Origin: Shouchella rhizosphaerae
GTDB lineage: Bacteria; Bacillota; Bacilli; Bacillales; Bacillaceae_D
Reading direction: 5' to 3'
Assembly (NCBI RefSeq): GCF_900142675.1
Contig: NZ_FRBS01000007.1
Coordinates: 1 to 64,000 of the forward strand
DNA: 64,000 bases
The notes under the pieces are model-generated. The model made no database searches and was not told where the DNA came from. It saw only the letters and a program-made list of their open reading frames with translations. Positions 26,862 through 35,810 of this stretch are shown here, one piece after another. The first letter of the stretch is position 1. Every line of letters begins with the position of its first letter. Made by a program: the position numbers and the translations under genes.

Positions 26862-26879
26862 GCGAACGGGGGGAGAACA

Positions 26880-28166
26880 ATGAAAATAGGCGTTATTGCT
26901 GATGATTTAACAGGGGCGAATGCCTCTGGCGTGAAACTGGTTCGACAAGGGTTTCAAGCGTCAACGATTGTCCATAGTGCTACGTTGCCTGCCAACAGTT
27001 TCTACGATGCAGTCATTATGGATACCGATAGCCGTTACATTGAGGAAGGCGTCGCCAAACAGCGTGTTGCCCGAGCGATGGAGCAGTTGCAAAATTGGGG
27101 CGCTGCCATTTTTACAAAACGGATTGACAGCACATTAAGAGGCAACATTGGTGCAGAGATCGATGAAATGCTTAAAGGAATGGCGGAAGATGCCATAAGC
27201 ATCGTCATGCCGTCTTTTCCAGATTCCGGCCGGGCGATGGCAGGGGGCTATTTGTTGCTAGATGGCATTCCCCTTCAAGAAACATATGTGTCAAAAGACC
27301 CGATCGCACCAATTAAAAAGTCTTATGTCCCTGATTTAATCGGAGACCAATCCCATCACCAAGTGGGCTATGTCGGGCTTAGCGCTGTCATGGAAGGCCA
27401 AGAGTCTTTCTTAAATGAGCTGTCGCTCCAATTGCAAACTGGCGCACGAATCATCGTTGTTGATGCGATGACCAATGAACAGATTGATGAAGTAGCCGAA
27501 GCACTTGCGTCCAGTGGGCGAACAGTGTTGTGTGCTGATCCTGGCCCGCTGACGGCTAGTTATGCTCGAGCGATGTCCCGCGACTATGCGAAGAAAGCAA
27601 ACATTTTAGTGGCGGTCGGCAGTGCAACAAGTCTAACAGGGACGCAACTAGCGTATCTGATTGAAAAAACAGGTTCCACGCCCGTGTATGTGAACCCTGA
27701 GCCCCTTGCTAGTTATGGGGGGTCTTGGAAACAGGAAGTGGAGCGAGCAACAAAAGCTGCATTAAAGCAAGCTGAAACAGACCGCGTTCTCATTGTAACA
27801 ACACACAAGCCTGGCCAAGAACTAGTCGATTTAAAAGCAAAAGCGATAGAAGAAGGAAAGAGCAGTGATGCCCTTGCGAAACGGATTACCGATGGGCTGG
27901 CAACGATTAGCCGGAAATTGCTAACAAGCGAGCGTGTCCAGTTTGCTGGTTGTTTTACAAGCGGCGGTGATGTGACAGCATCCGTCTGTGCGCTCGGGCG
28001 CGCGAATGGCATTGCTTTAAAAGACGAAGTCATGCCCCTTGCTGCATATGGCACATTTGACGGCGGCTATTTTGACGGTTTGCCAGTTGTGACAAAAGGC
28101 GGATTAATTGGCGATAAAAAAGCGATTTACGAATGTGTCAAATTTATTGAGACAAAAGCAATGTAA
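26880..28166 (+). CDS. dtnK: Four-carbon acid sugar kinase (DUF1537, DtnK type)
   Basis: 428 residues, two-domain kinase. N-terminal GVIADDLTGANASGVKLV (4-21) and KRIDSTLRGNIGAE (79-92 region) are diagnostic. The C-terminal nucleotide-binding half has VAVGSATSLTG and FTSGGDVTA. It phosphorylates a C4 sugar acid at O4 with ATP. Paired with PdxA2 and without a first dehydrogenase, it fits D-threonate kinase better than L-threonate/erythronate (OtnK) kinases. The symbol is assigned by this context. GGGGGGAG before the ATG. Confidence 0.87.
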   Translation: MKIGVIADDLTGANASGVKLVRQGFQASTIVHSATLPANSFYDAVIMDTDSRYIEEGVAKQRVARAMEQLQNWGAAIFTKRIDSTLRGNIGAEIDEMLKGMAEDAISIVMPSFPDSGRAMAGGYLLLDGIPLQETYVSKDPIAPIKKSYVPDLIGDQSHHQVGYVGLSAVMEGQESFLNELSLQLQTGARIIVVDAMTNEQIDEVAEALASSGRTVLCADPGPLTASYARAMSRDYAKKANILVAVGSATSLTGTQLAYLIEKTGSTPVYVNPEPLASYGGSWKQEVERATKAALKQAETDRVLIVTTHKPGQELVDLKAKAIEEGKSSDALAKRITDGLATISRKLLTSERVQFAGCFTSGGDVTASVCALGRANGIALKDEVMPLAAYGTFDGGYFDGLPVVTKGGLIGDKKAIYECVKFIETKAM

Positions 28167-28184
28167 ACAAAGGAGAGGGATAAC

Positions 28185-29180
28185 ATGGCAAAACCAATTA
28201 TTGCAGTAACAATGGGCGATCCAGCAGGAATTGGACCTGAAATTACAGTTGGTTCATTGAATAAGAGCGAAATTTATGATCTTTGCACGCCTGTCGTGAT
28301 TGGCAATGCAGCAGTGCTAGAAAAACTGTTGCCTGTAGTCAAAGCAGACTTAACGATTAACAAAGTTAACACTCCAGCTGAAGCACAGGGTGAATATGGA
28401 ACAATTGACGTTATTGATTTTCCAAACCTCGGTGATTATCAGTTTGGGAAAGTTAGCGCCGAATGCGGTGCACAAGCATTTGCTTATATTGAACATGCGG
28501 TTGAGCTTTGCAAAACCAACCAAGTACAAGCAATGGCAACAGCACCGATCAATAAAGAATCCCTTAAAGCAGCAAATGTACCATACATTGGGCATACGGA
28601 AATGCTTGCTGGCCTAGCTGATGTTGCTGATCCGCTTACGATGTTTGAAGTCCGCAACATGCGCATTTTCTTTTTGACACGCCACTTGTCGTTAAAAGAT
28701 GCGATTGGACAAATGACGAAGGAACGTGTCCACGATTATTTGCTCCGCTGTGATGCAGCGCTCGCAAAGCTTGGTGTTGAAAAGCGCAAATTCGCTGTAG
28801 CTGGCTTAAATCCACATAGTGGAGAAAATGGATTATTTGGATATGAGGAAGTGGATGAAATCAAGCCAGGAATTGAGCTTGCTAAAGCAGACGGGATAGA
28901 CGCTGTCGGTCCAGTTCCTGCTGACTCGGTCTTTTTCCAAGCGTTAAATGGACGTTACGATGCCGTGCTTTCTCTTTACCATGACCAAGGGCATATTGCT
29001 GCGAAAATGACCGATTTCCATCGCACCATTTCCATTACAAATGGACTTCCATTCCTGAGGACGTCTGTCGACCACGGCACAGCATTTGATATTGCCGGCC
29101 AAGGAATTGCAAGTTCAGTCAGCATGGAAGAAAGCATTAAGCTTGCCGCTAAATACGCGCCTCATTTTAAACAGGCGTAA
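28185..29180 (+). CDS. pdxA2: PdxA2-type 4-phospho-D-threonate 3-dehydrogenase
   Basis: 331 residues of the PdxA family. Start AVTMGDPAGIGPEI (7-20); metal-binding His at 137 (HTEMLAG), 211 (NPHSGENG) and 266 (YHDQGH), all intact, so the enzyme should be active. It oxidises the 4-phospho acid at C3, and the product decarboxylates to dihydroxyacetone phosphate. True PdxA of the DXP-independent vitamin B6 route is not expected in bacilli, which use PdxST, and the sugar-acid kinase next door supports PdxA2. A hairpin follows before the permease gene. Confidence 0.88.
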   Translation: MAKPIIAVTMGDPAGIGPEITVGSLNKSEIYDLCTPVVIGNAAVLEKLLPVVKADLTINKVNTPAEAQGEYGTIDVIDFPNLGDYQFGKVSAECGAQAFAYIEHAVELCKTNQVQAMATAPINKESLKAANVPYIGHTEMLAGLADVADPLTMFEVRNMRIFFLTRHLSLKDAIGQMTKERVHDYLLRCDAALAKLGVEKRKFAVAGLNPHSGENGLFGYEEVDEIKPGIELAKADGIDAVGPVPADSVFFQALNGRYDAVLSLYHDQGHIAAKMTDFHRTISITNGLPFLRTSVDHGTAFDIAGQGIASSVSMEESIKLAAKYAPHFKQA

Positions 29181-29184
29181 CCGA

Positions 29185-29235
29185 CTGGGCTGCGACGAGC
29201 AGCCCAGCTAATTATCTTATTATAAAGCGCTTACA
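29185..29235 (+). promoter_or_regulatory. Intercistronic hairpin and cre-like box before the GntP gene
   Basis: CTGGGCTGC (29185-29193), 5-base loop, GCAGCCCAG; there is no T-run, so it is more likely a processing or stability stem than a terminator. ATAAAGCGCTTACA (29222-29235) matches the CcpA consensus at 12 of 14 positions. Confidence 0.5.
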
Positions 29236-29252
29236 AGAAGGAGGAAACACTT

Positions 29253-30620
29253 ATGGAAGTATCTGAAACACAAATGATGGTCGGCCTCGTGTTAGCTATC
29301 GTTGTGCTCATTTTTCTTGTCGTTAAAACAAAGGTTCATGTCTTTTTGGCTTTAATTATTGCTGCTTCAATTACAGGGCTCGTTGGCGGAATGGCGCCTC
29401 CAGACGTGGTGAATGCCATTACAGAAGGATTTGGCAGCACGCTTGGCTCGATTGCAATCGTGATTGGTTTTGGCGTGATGATGGGCCGAATTCTTGAAGT
29501 ATCAGGTGCAGCTGAACGGCTTGCCTACACGATCGTTAAAGTTCTTGGAAAACGTAAGGAAGAGTGGGCGATGGCCATTACAGGCTATATCGTCGCGATA
29601 CCGATCTTTGTTGATTCAGCCTTTATTATTTTGAGTCCACTTGCGAAAGCGTTGTCAAAAAAGACAGGAAAATCAATTGTCGCTCTTGCTGTTGCTCTCG
29701 CCGGTGGCGCAGTTGTCATTCATAGTGCTGTTCCACCGACACCGGGTCCCCTTGGAGTTGCAGGAATATTCGATATTGACATCGGTTGGATGATTATCTC
29801 TGGCATGTTGTTTGCCATTCCAATTGTCATTGCGATGGTCATTTACGCAAAATGGCTTGGCAAGCGGATTTACCAAGTTCCGAGCGAAGACGGAATGGAT
29901 TGGATTCGTCCCGAAAAACAGCTAGATGTAGAACAATGGTTGGAAGAAAAAGAACAAAAAGAGCTGCCTTCATTGCTCCGCTCGTGCTTGCCAATCGTGG
30001 TGCCGATCGTGCTGATCTTTATGAATACTACATTAAATGCAATGGAAGCATCAGGCCCATTTGTCGACTACATGACCTTTTTTGGTTCGCCTGTCATTGC
30101 AGTAGGAATCGCTGTACTGCTTGCTATCTACGGCTTGTTCGGCCATATCCAGCGCTCAGAAGCATTGGAGCGGATGGAAGAAGGCATTAAGCAAGCGGGT
30201 ATCGTATTGCTTGTCACCGGCGCAGGCGGTGCCCTCGGCTTTGTCTTAAGACAGACAGGCGTAGGCGAGCATATTGGAGAAATCGTCGTAAACACAGGAA
30301 TCCCTGCAATTATGCTTCCTTTCGTCATTGCTACACTCGTTCGCTTTATTCAAGGCAGCGGCACTGTCGCGATGATTACAGCTGCATCCATTTCAGCGCC
30401 AATTTTAGCCGATATGGATGTCAATATGGTGCTTGCTGGACAAGCAGCCGCTCTCGGTTCATTATTCTTCTCTTATTTTAATGATAGTTTGTTCTGGGTA
30501 GTCAACCGCACAATTGGCATTAAGCAGGCGAAAGAGCAAATCCTTGTCTGGTCAGTGCCGACTACGATTGCCTGGTTTATCTCCCTTATTATGCTACTCA
30601 TTGCAAATATGTTCGTTTAA
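29253..30620 (+). CDS. GntP-family gluconate/sugar-acid permease
   Basis: 455 residues with 12-14 membrane segments. GntP features: IAIVIGFGVMMGRILEVSGAA near residue 70, PIFVDSAFIILSPLAKALSK (113-132 region), HSAVPPTPGPLG (153-164 region) and RFIQGSGTVAMITA. Proton symporters for gluconate-like sugar acids; here it most likely imports D-threonate (or erythronate) for the two enzymes encoded before it. GGAGGAAAC precedes the ATG; a terminator follows. Confidence 0.9.
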   Translation: MEVSETQMMVGLVLAIVVLIFLVVKTKVHVFLALIIAASITGLVGGMAPPDVVNAITEGFGSTLGSIAIVIGFGVMMGRILEVSGAAERLAYTIVKVLGKRKEEWAMAITGYIVAIPIFVDSAFIILSPLAKALSKKTGKSIVALAVALAGGAVVIHSAVPPTPGPLGVAGIFDIDIGWMIISGMLFAIPIVIAMVIYAKWLGKRIYQVPSEDGMDWIRPEKQLDVEQWLEEKEQKELPSLLRSCLPIVVPIVLIFMNTTLNAMEASGPFVDYMTFFGSPVIAVGIAVLLAIYGLFGHIQRSEALERMEEGIKQAGIVLLVTGAGGALGFVLRQTGVGEHIGEIVVNTGIPAIMLPFVIATLVRFIQGSGTVAMITAASISAPILADMDVNMVLAGQAAALGSLFFSYFNDSLFWVVNRTIGIKQAKEQILVWSVPTTIAWFISLIMLLIANMFV

Positions 30621-30625
30621 GGTGG

Positions 30626-30653
30626 AAAGCTTCCTATGCGGGAAGCTTTTTCT
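30626..30653 (+). terminator. Terminator of the threonate operon
   Basis: AAAGCTTCC, 6-base loop, GGAAGCTTT, followed by TTCTTTT. Confidence 0.85.
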
Positions 30654-31421
30654 TTTGGCTACTGGTTGCAGTAACTATGAGACTGGAAAAACGGTTGTCC
30701 AACAGGGCCTTGGTGAAAGAAAAAAGGAAGGGGTGATTGTGCGTTACTTCCTTGTTAGGACTGCGCTGCACATACGTAAACAGAATAATGAAGAAGTTGC
30801 GCACCGATTGCATTTCCATTGAAAGACTTAGCAGAAAACATTATCGGTAAATCGGTCAAGATTTCTGAGGGAAGCGTGATCCTTAGTATTTTCCAAATAT
30901 AGAGTTATCCGAAAAAGACCGCCCTTTTTTGTGGATGGACTACCATGTATTCTGGCCTACCTTACATTGTTTAAAATTACGGAATTAGAAAGCATGTGCA
31001 AAAGATGTACTTTTTATTAATTTAACAATTTTAAAATGTATTTAAAGAAACATGTTTCTACTAAATAGAAAGGAGAGATTTTTTATGACAGTAATCTACC
31101 GTGTATTAATGACTTGGCGGGTATTCTATGAGAGCTGTACTCACTGCTATACTTTACTGCTTGTTCAAGAGGATTTAGATGAAAACTGCTCTATAGCATC
31201 TGTTTTTTACCATAGGGGTAATTGCTCTAGCGTGTTTTAAAATATCATCACTGTAGAAATCAATCAACATAACGAGGTTGTTGCTGATCCACACAGTCAG
31301 AAGGTCACTTTCTTAGCCGTTATTACTTATTTGGACTATAGTATAAATACCTTTTTATATTTTTTGTCTCACTATCATTAGAAACTAAAAGGATATATTT
31401 GCTTATTAAGGAGCTGTTAAT
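30654..31421 (+). pseudogene. AT-rich gap with gene remnants
   Basis: About 770 bases without an intact gene. At 30736-30820 the frame RTALHIRKQNNEEVAHRLH looks like the start of a helix-turn-helix protein; after a one-base shift the stretch FPLKDLAENIIGKSVKISEG (about 30811-30870, stop at 30897-30899) reads like its continuation, so a broken XRE/HigA-like gene is possible. At 31085 a 51-codon frame has a good AAGGAGAG site but no recognisable product. Near 31205-31250 a hydrophobic fragment (LFFTIGVIALACF) has no start. All calls here are tentative. Confidence 0.3.
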
Positions 31422-33731
31422 ATGGATGAAATGGTGTTGCAAGTTCAAAAGTTCGTTAATGTCAATTATGCTCATAGACCTAATTTTGGAAGTCCCGTTG
31501 AAGAAAATGGACGTACCAGTTGGGAGATCATGTATGCTTTAACTCGTGCTCTTCAAATCGAATTAGGTATAGAGAATCCAGTCAATTCATTTGGTCCCAC
31601 GACCTATAGGTTATGTCCAACGCTACGAGAAGGCGATGAACATGAATTTGTATGGATTTTACAAGGAGCTATGTGGTGTAAAGGGTATAGTCCAGGGGGA
31701 TTTACAGGCAAGTTTGGTCCAGGAACCGCTGCAGGTGTTCGGAAAATGCAGGAAGAAGCTGGAGTACCTGTAAATGGAATTGTAGACCCTGACATTTTTA
31801 AAGCCATGTTGAGGATGGATGCTTATCGAGCGGTAGGTCCTTCAGCAGATGAGAATGTCGTAGATATGCAACGTTATTTGAATGGAAAGTATTATAAATA
31901 TACAGGTATCCTTCCAGCGGATGGAAATTATTCACGAGATACAAATACTGCTTTAATATATGGCTTGCAAATTGAAAGCAACGTGGCAGGTGCCAATGGG
32001 CATTTTGGAGAAGGAACAAAAGCTGCTACACCAACAATTAAATTAGGAGATAGTCGTGTAAATCATGTCCGATTAGTACAGTATGCTATGTACGTTAACA
32101 ATTACCATCCGGGGAATTTCAATGGAACATTTGATGAAGCTATGCAAACAAGGTTAAAAGCATTTCAAGGATTTCATATGCTCCCTCAGAATGGTATAGT
32201 CGATCTTAACACATGGATGTCTTTGTTAGTTAGCACAGGAAATCCAGATGTTAAGGGGAAAGGAATAGATACATCAAATACCATTACCCACTCTAGAGCA
32301 GAGACTCTAAAAGCAGACGGGCGGGAAATGGTTGGGCGATATTTAACGGGGTCATTTGCGCTTTCATCTGCTGAATTAAACACATTGTTTAGCAATGGAT
32401 TCCGGGTGTTTCCTATCTATCAGCGTTTTGCGGACAATGTTGAATGGTTTTCTTACAACCAAGGTATTATTGATGCAAGAGATGCAGTAAGAGCTGCTAC
32501 AGCTTTGAAATTTCCATATGAAACAGTCATTTATTTTGCGGTTGATTTTGACGTGTCTCTTAGTCAAATAAATAGCCATATTATCCCATATTTTGATGGC
32601 GTTAATGAGGAAATTCGAAGAAATCGTAATGCAGGTGCATCTTATCGGATTGGTGTTTATGGGCCACGTTATGCTTGTACAGTTTTAATGAATCAAAATT
32701 TAACTGTATATAGTTTCGTAAGTGGTATGTCTACAGGATTTTTTGGAAATAAAGGTCATGTCTTACCGTTGAATTGGGCATTCAACCAAGTGAAAGAACA
32801 TTTTATTGGTTCTGGGTCAGGTAGATTAGCGATCGACAACCTAATTGTTTCAAATAGGGATAGAGGAGTGAATGCTAAAGATCATAGTGTTGAAAGTCCA
32901 GAAGTTAATGATTATGTTCAATACAATAAACCGTTCATTGAAAAATTGAGAGAATTATATAATTTTTCTTATGAAAATTCAGACGGGGACAATCGAATAG
33001 CCAACATCTTAGTATTAAATTATCTAAGAAGCGAAAATTATAATTCAAGCGTTTGGACTCCTATAGCTGGTGCCATTGATTCTACTTTTGTAGAGACAGC
33101 GGAAAGACGTTTTGGCAAGCCGTCAAGTTTCCCTGTTCTCTATGATCCAGTTACAGGGACGGATATGGATTTTATGCATATGGCTGCAACGCTTAATGCA
33201 ATATTATTCCAAAAAACATTCATTATTGGCGATTTTACGGCATCACTTTCAGATTTTGCAGGTTGGTTAGGGGATTTGATTACCGTAGTAGATAATGCAA
33301 AAGATGCTTACAAAAATGGGAATTTCACTTCAGTGTATAGCGCAGCAAGACATTATATTGGTCATACATCGGATGCGGCAGGAACATTCCCATTAGAGGA
33401 TTTATTGGGAGATATGGATGCAATCAATATTGGTAGGGCCTTAGATATGAATGATAGAACCTCAAATCTATTCGAAGAAATGGATACCTATTATCGTTTA
33501 GGCTACAGACGTAGGTTTAAAGCAGCTGCTCGCGCACGATTTGATTATAATAGGGAACAGTTCTATAACGAGGCGAAAAGGTATTTAACAACTTCGCAGC
33601 CTGCAATTGCTTTTGCGCGAAGCCAATTTAAATCTGCATTTAATGTATCTGATTGGACAGATAACGAGGCGGACAGTGTTGCGCAAGCATTTAGAGATGT
33701 TTGTGCAGAGTGGCTTGATAAAGAGGATTAA
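31422..33731 (+). CDS. Peptidoglycan-binding + DUF1906 glycoside-hydrolase-like protein with novel C-terminus
   Basis: 769 residues, no signal peptide. Residues 1 to about 285 contain several peptidoglycan-binding-like repeats (GGFTGKFGPGTAAGVRKMQE; GNFNGTFDEAMQTRLKAFQG). About 290-490 is a DUF1906 (GH25-like) barrel: KGIDTSNTITHSRAETLKAD, YETVIYFAVDFDVS with the acidic pair, and YRIGVYGPRYAC. The last 275 residues, which are helical and contain FTASLSDFAGWLGDLITVVD, match nothing I know. The gene is AT-rich with a non-host look and lies in a remnant-filled region near a phage-type regulator. It might be an endolysin-like or interbacterial cell-wall effector; the export route is unclear. Confidence 0.75.
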   Translation: MDEMVLQVQKFVNVNYAHRPNFGSPVEENGRTSWEIMYALTRALQIELGIENPVNSFGPTTYRLCPTLREGDEHEFVWILQGAMWCKGYSPGGFTGKFGPGTAAGVRKMQEEAGVPVNGIVDPDIFKAMLRMDAYRAVGPSADENVVDMQRYLNGKYYKYTGILPADGNYSRDTNTALIYGLQIESNVAGANGHFGEGTKAATPTIKLGDSRVNHVRLVQYAMYVNNYHPGNFNGTFDEAMQTRLKAFQGFHMLPQNGIVDLNTWMSLLVSTGNPDVKGKGIDTSNTITHSRAETLKADGREMVGRYLTGSFALSSAELNTLFSNGFRVFPIYQRFADNVEWFSYNQGIIDARDAVRAATALKFPYETVIYFAVDFDVSLSQINSHIIPYFDGVNEEIRRNRNAGASYRIGVYGPRYACTVLMNQNLTVYSFVSGMSTGFFGNKGHVLPLNWAFNQVKEHFIGSGSGRLAIDNLIVSNRDRGVNAKDHSVESPEVNDYVQYNKPFIEKLRELYNFSYENSDGDNRIANILVLNYLRSENYNSSVWTPIAGAIDSTFVETAERRFGKPSSFPVLYDPVTGTDMDFMHMAATLNAILFQKTFIIGDFTASLSDFAGWLGDLITVVDNAKDAYKNGNFTSVYSAARHYIGHTSDAAGTFPLEDLLGDMDAINIGRALDMNDRTSNLFEEMDTYYRLGYRRRFKAAARARFDYNREQFYNEAKRYLTTSQPAIAFARSQFKSAFNVSDWTDNEADSVAQAFRDVCAEWLDKED

Positions 33732-33758
33732 AAAACATGGCTTTCGGGCCATGTTTTT
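33731..33758. terminator. Terminator after the DUF1906 gene
   Basis: AAAAACATGGC, 6-base loop, GCCATGTTTTT; works in both directions. Confidence 0.85.
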
Positions 33759-34048
33759 TATCTCCAAGTAAAGAACAGAATCAGAAGTAGTAAAACTACC
33801 CACAACGTATATAAAAATAATGGTGCCCCTACAATGAGCATAATGATTCTGTGTTTTTTATTGTTATTTAAAAAGATTAAAATCAACAAAAGATAGGGTA
33901 AGTAAAAATATAGTGTAGAACGGAGCAATTCGATATACAAAAATGGTGTAATAGATAAAGGAATGACAGTTATTAAAATAATAAGATTTAGCTTTCTTCT
34001 TATCTCATTTTGTTTACTTAGATTAGACAAATTATCACTATCCTTCAA
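33758..34048 (-). CDS. Small AT-rich membrane protein
   Basis: 96 residues with three hydrophobic stretches (about 20-38, 45-60, 67-95) and a charged N-terminus. The only in-frame start at the 5' end is TTG at 34048 and no ribosome site is visible, so the call is weak. The stop lies at the foot of the hairpin shared with the DUF1906 gene. A holin- or immunity-like partner of the convergent cell-wall protein can be imagined, but there is no sequence evidence. Confidence 0.4.
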   Translation of the reverse strand: MKDSDNLSNLSKQNEIRRKLNLIILITVIPLSITPFLYIELLRSTLYFYLPYLLLILIFLNNNKKHRIIMLIVGAPLFLYTLWVVLLLLILFFTWR

Positions 34049-34250
34049 AAGGATTTTAACAAAAATTAGTTTGTAAAACCAATGATAGATTCATGGTATT
34101 TTTAGGCTATAAACATGATACCGAAAGAATTAAAAGAATTAAATATATTAAAATAGAAAAAGTTCTACCTCTGGTTTCAAGCCATTACATATTACATATA
34201 TTCTATACCTCCCTAGCGTAAGTAACAACGATAAAGACTTTTATAATAGG

Positions 34251-34295
34251 TTGATTTTAACGTAAGAGTTATGTATTATAGGAACAGGTGTTCCT
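34251..34295 (+). promoter_or_regulatory. Promoter with LexA-like SOS box
   Basis: TTGATT (34251-34256), 17 bases, TATTAT (34274-34279), then the palindrome AGGAACAGGTGTTCCT (34280-34295) at the expected transcription start. Its core GAACAGGTGTTCC matches the B. subtilis LexA consensus CGAACRNRYGTTYC in 13 of 14 positions. A phage repressor could bind instead. Confidence 0.55.
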
Positions 34296-34324
34296 ATTTA
34301 ATATACAAAGGAGTTGTTCTAGAA

Positions 34325-34711
34325 ATGAATACTTCGAACATGAAATTAAAGAGTGGGACTATAAAGCATATTGAAAATGAGATTAAGACTATTAAAGAAA
34401 CTAAAAAAGAGTTAACAAAAATGTATATGGAGTGTGAGGGTGAGGACAGGAACCACATACCAAGAAAAAGTCTAACAGTTGCTTTCTATAATAAAAGGGC
34501 CCGTAAAATGCAAGATATTATAGATGCCATTAATGAGACCTATAATGAAGCGACTAAAGATCAACAAAAAGTGATTGAACTTAGGTATTGGAGTCAAAAG
34601 AATCTGACTTGGGAAGGAATTGCAATAGAGCTGAATATGCATAGAAATACAGCTCAAAATTATAAAAACGATTTTATAGAGATGGTCGCAGCTAGGTTAG
34701 GATGGACGTAA
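34325..34711 (+). CDS. RinA/ArpU-like phage late-gene regulator
   Basis: 128 residues from the ATG at 34325 (AAAGGAG ten bases upstream). The N-terminal half is helical and charged (HIENEIKTIKETKKELTKMY). The C-terminal half has a sigma-70 region-4-like helix-turn-helix: VIELRYWSQKNLTWEGIAIE then NMHRNTAQNYKNDF. This is the layout of RinA/ArpU proteins that switch on phage late or packaging genes. No packaging or structural gene follows, so this is probably a relic of a prophage or mobile island. The promoter overlaps a LexA-like box. Confidence 0.72.
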   Translation: MNTSNMKLKSGTIKHIENEIKTIKETKKELTKMYMECEGEDRNHIPRKSLTVAFYNKRARKMQDIIDAINETYNEATKDQQKVIELRYWSQKNLTWEGIAIELNMHRNTAQNYKNDFIEMVAARLGWT

Positions 34712-34860
34712 AACGTGTATTCAGGACAAGAAGATCTTCGAAAAATTGGAATATTTTTGGTTGAAGGTAGAGTCGATTAGGCCTTTACTTACGGAAATTT
34801 ATTGATCTTGAGGTAGTATTCTATTCAAGTTTTCGCAACCTACCCTCTGTACTCAAAAAA

Positions 34861-34898
34861 ACGGCCTTCCCATTGTCTTCAATCTAAAGGAAGGCCGT
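34861..34898 (-). terminator. Terminator of the ABC importer operon
   Basis: ACGGCCTTCC and GGAAGGCCGT (10 bp perfect) around an 18-base loop; on the minus strand seven T follow. The gap 34712-34967 holds nothing else I can support. Confidence 0.8.
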
Positions 34899-34967
34899 AA
34901 ATATTTCCCTTTCGCACGCGTTAAATTCGAGGAATGGTAATTCTCGCATTAGGTACGAAGGTGTACC

Positions 34968-35798
34968 TTACTCCTTCACAGCTCCTTCCGCGACACCTTT
35001 CATAAATTGCTTGCTGAAAATGATGAATAAGACAATGAGTGGCAATGTCGCCATCAATGTGCCTGTCATGATGATCGCGTAATCGGTGTCATACACCCCA
35101 TTTAGTTGTGCGAGCATGACTTGTAGTGTATAACGGCTTGGTGAGTTAATCGTAACGAGCGGCCATAAATAGTCATTCCAGACACCGATGAATGTAAAGA
35201 TGCCGAGAAAGGTGAGCGCTGGCCGCAACGAGGGCAGCGCTACATTCCAGTATAGGCGGAACGTGTTGCAGCCATCCAATCTTCCTGCTTCAAGCAATTC
35301 GTCAGGAACCGCGTCCTGGCAGAATTGGCGGATCCAAAAGATTCCAAACGCACTGGCGAGGCCAGGAATGATCAACGCTTTGTACGAATCGACCCAGCCA
35401 AACTCGGCAATCAGCAGGAAAGACGGGACAAAGCTCATTTGTGAAGGAATCATCATCGTTAACAGCAAAGCAGTGAACAGCATGTTTTTTCCTGGAAAAC
35501 GAAATTTCGCGAATGTAAATCCGGCAAGGGAACAAAAGAATAACACGCCAATGACCGTGATGGTTGACACAAATAACGTGTTAAAAAAAGCTTGGTAAAA
35601 GTCAATCGAAGCCAGCACATTCTTCACATTTGTAAACAGTTCATGGCCGAAAGTCAGTTTTGGAGGAAATCTTAAAATATCGCTTGTTGTATTCGTGGCC
35701 ATGACGACTAGCCAGTAAAACGGGAAAATCGAGATAATGACGCCAATAAGCAAGACAAAATGGGTTAATGCTTTCGTGAGAAATTTATCGGATGCCAT
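34968..35798 (-). CDS. Sugar ABC transporter permease (MalG/MsmG type)
   Basis: 276 residues, six membrane helices. The EAA loop is present as DELLEAGRLDGCNTFRLYWN (about 165-185), contacting the ATPase. CUT1-family inner permease. Start near 35798 follows AGGAGGAAA. Third gene of the importer; no ATPase is encoded here, so a shared MsmX-type ATPase from elsewhere is expected. The sugar is unknown. Confidence 0.9.
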   Translation of the reverse strand: MASDKFLTKALTHFVLLIGVIISIFPFYWLVVMATNTTSDILRFPPKLTFGHELFTNVKNVLASIDFYQAFFNTLFVSTITVIGVLFFCSLAGFTFAKFRFPGKNMLFTALLLTMMIPSQMSFVPSFLLIAEFGWVDSYKALIIPGLASAFGIFWIRQFCQDAVPDELLEAGRLDGCNTFRLYWNVALPSLRPALTFLGIFTFIGVWNDYLWPLVTINSPSRYTLQVMLAQLNGVYDTDYAIIMTGTLMATLPLIVLFIIFSKQFMKGVAEGAVKE

Positions 35799-35810
35799 CT
35801 GATTTCCTCC

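Noticed and set aside
28185-29180. Assigning pdxA (vitamin B6 biosynthesis)
   Set aside because: The adjacent DUF1537 kinase and GntP permease, and the general use of PdxST in bacilli, make PdxA2 the better call.
31085-31240. 51-codon frame with a good AAGGAGAG site
   Set aside because: The ribosome site is attractive, but the product (many Cys and Tyr, no hydrophobic or known pattern) looks like a remnant; kept only in the region description.
30650-34970. Calling the AT-rich stretch an intact prophage
   Set aside because: No integrase, packaging, head or tail genes and no attachment repeats are visible; only single phage-like genes.
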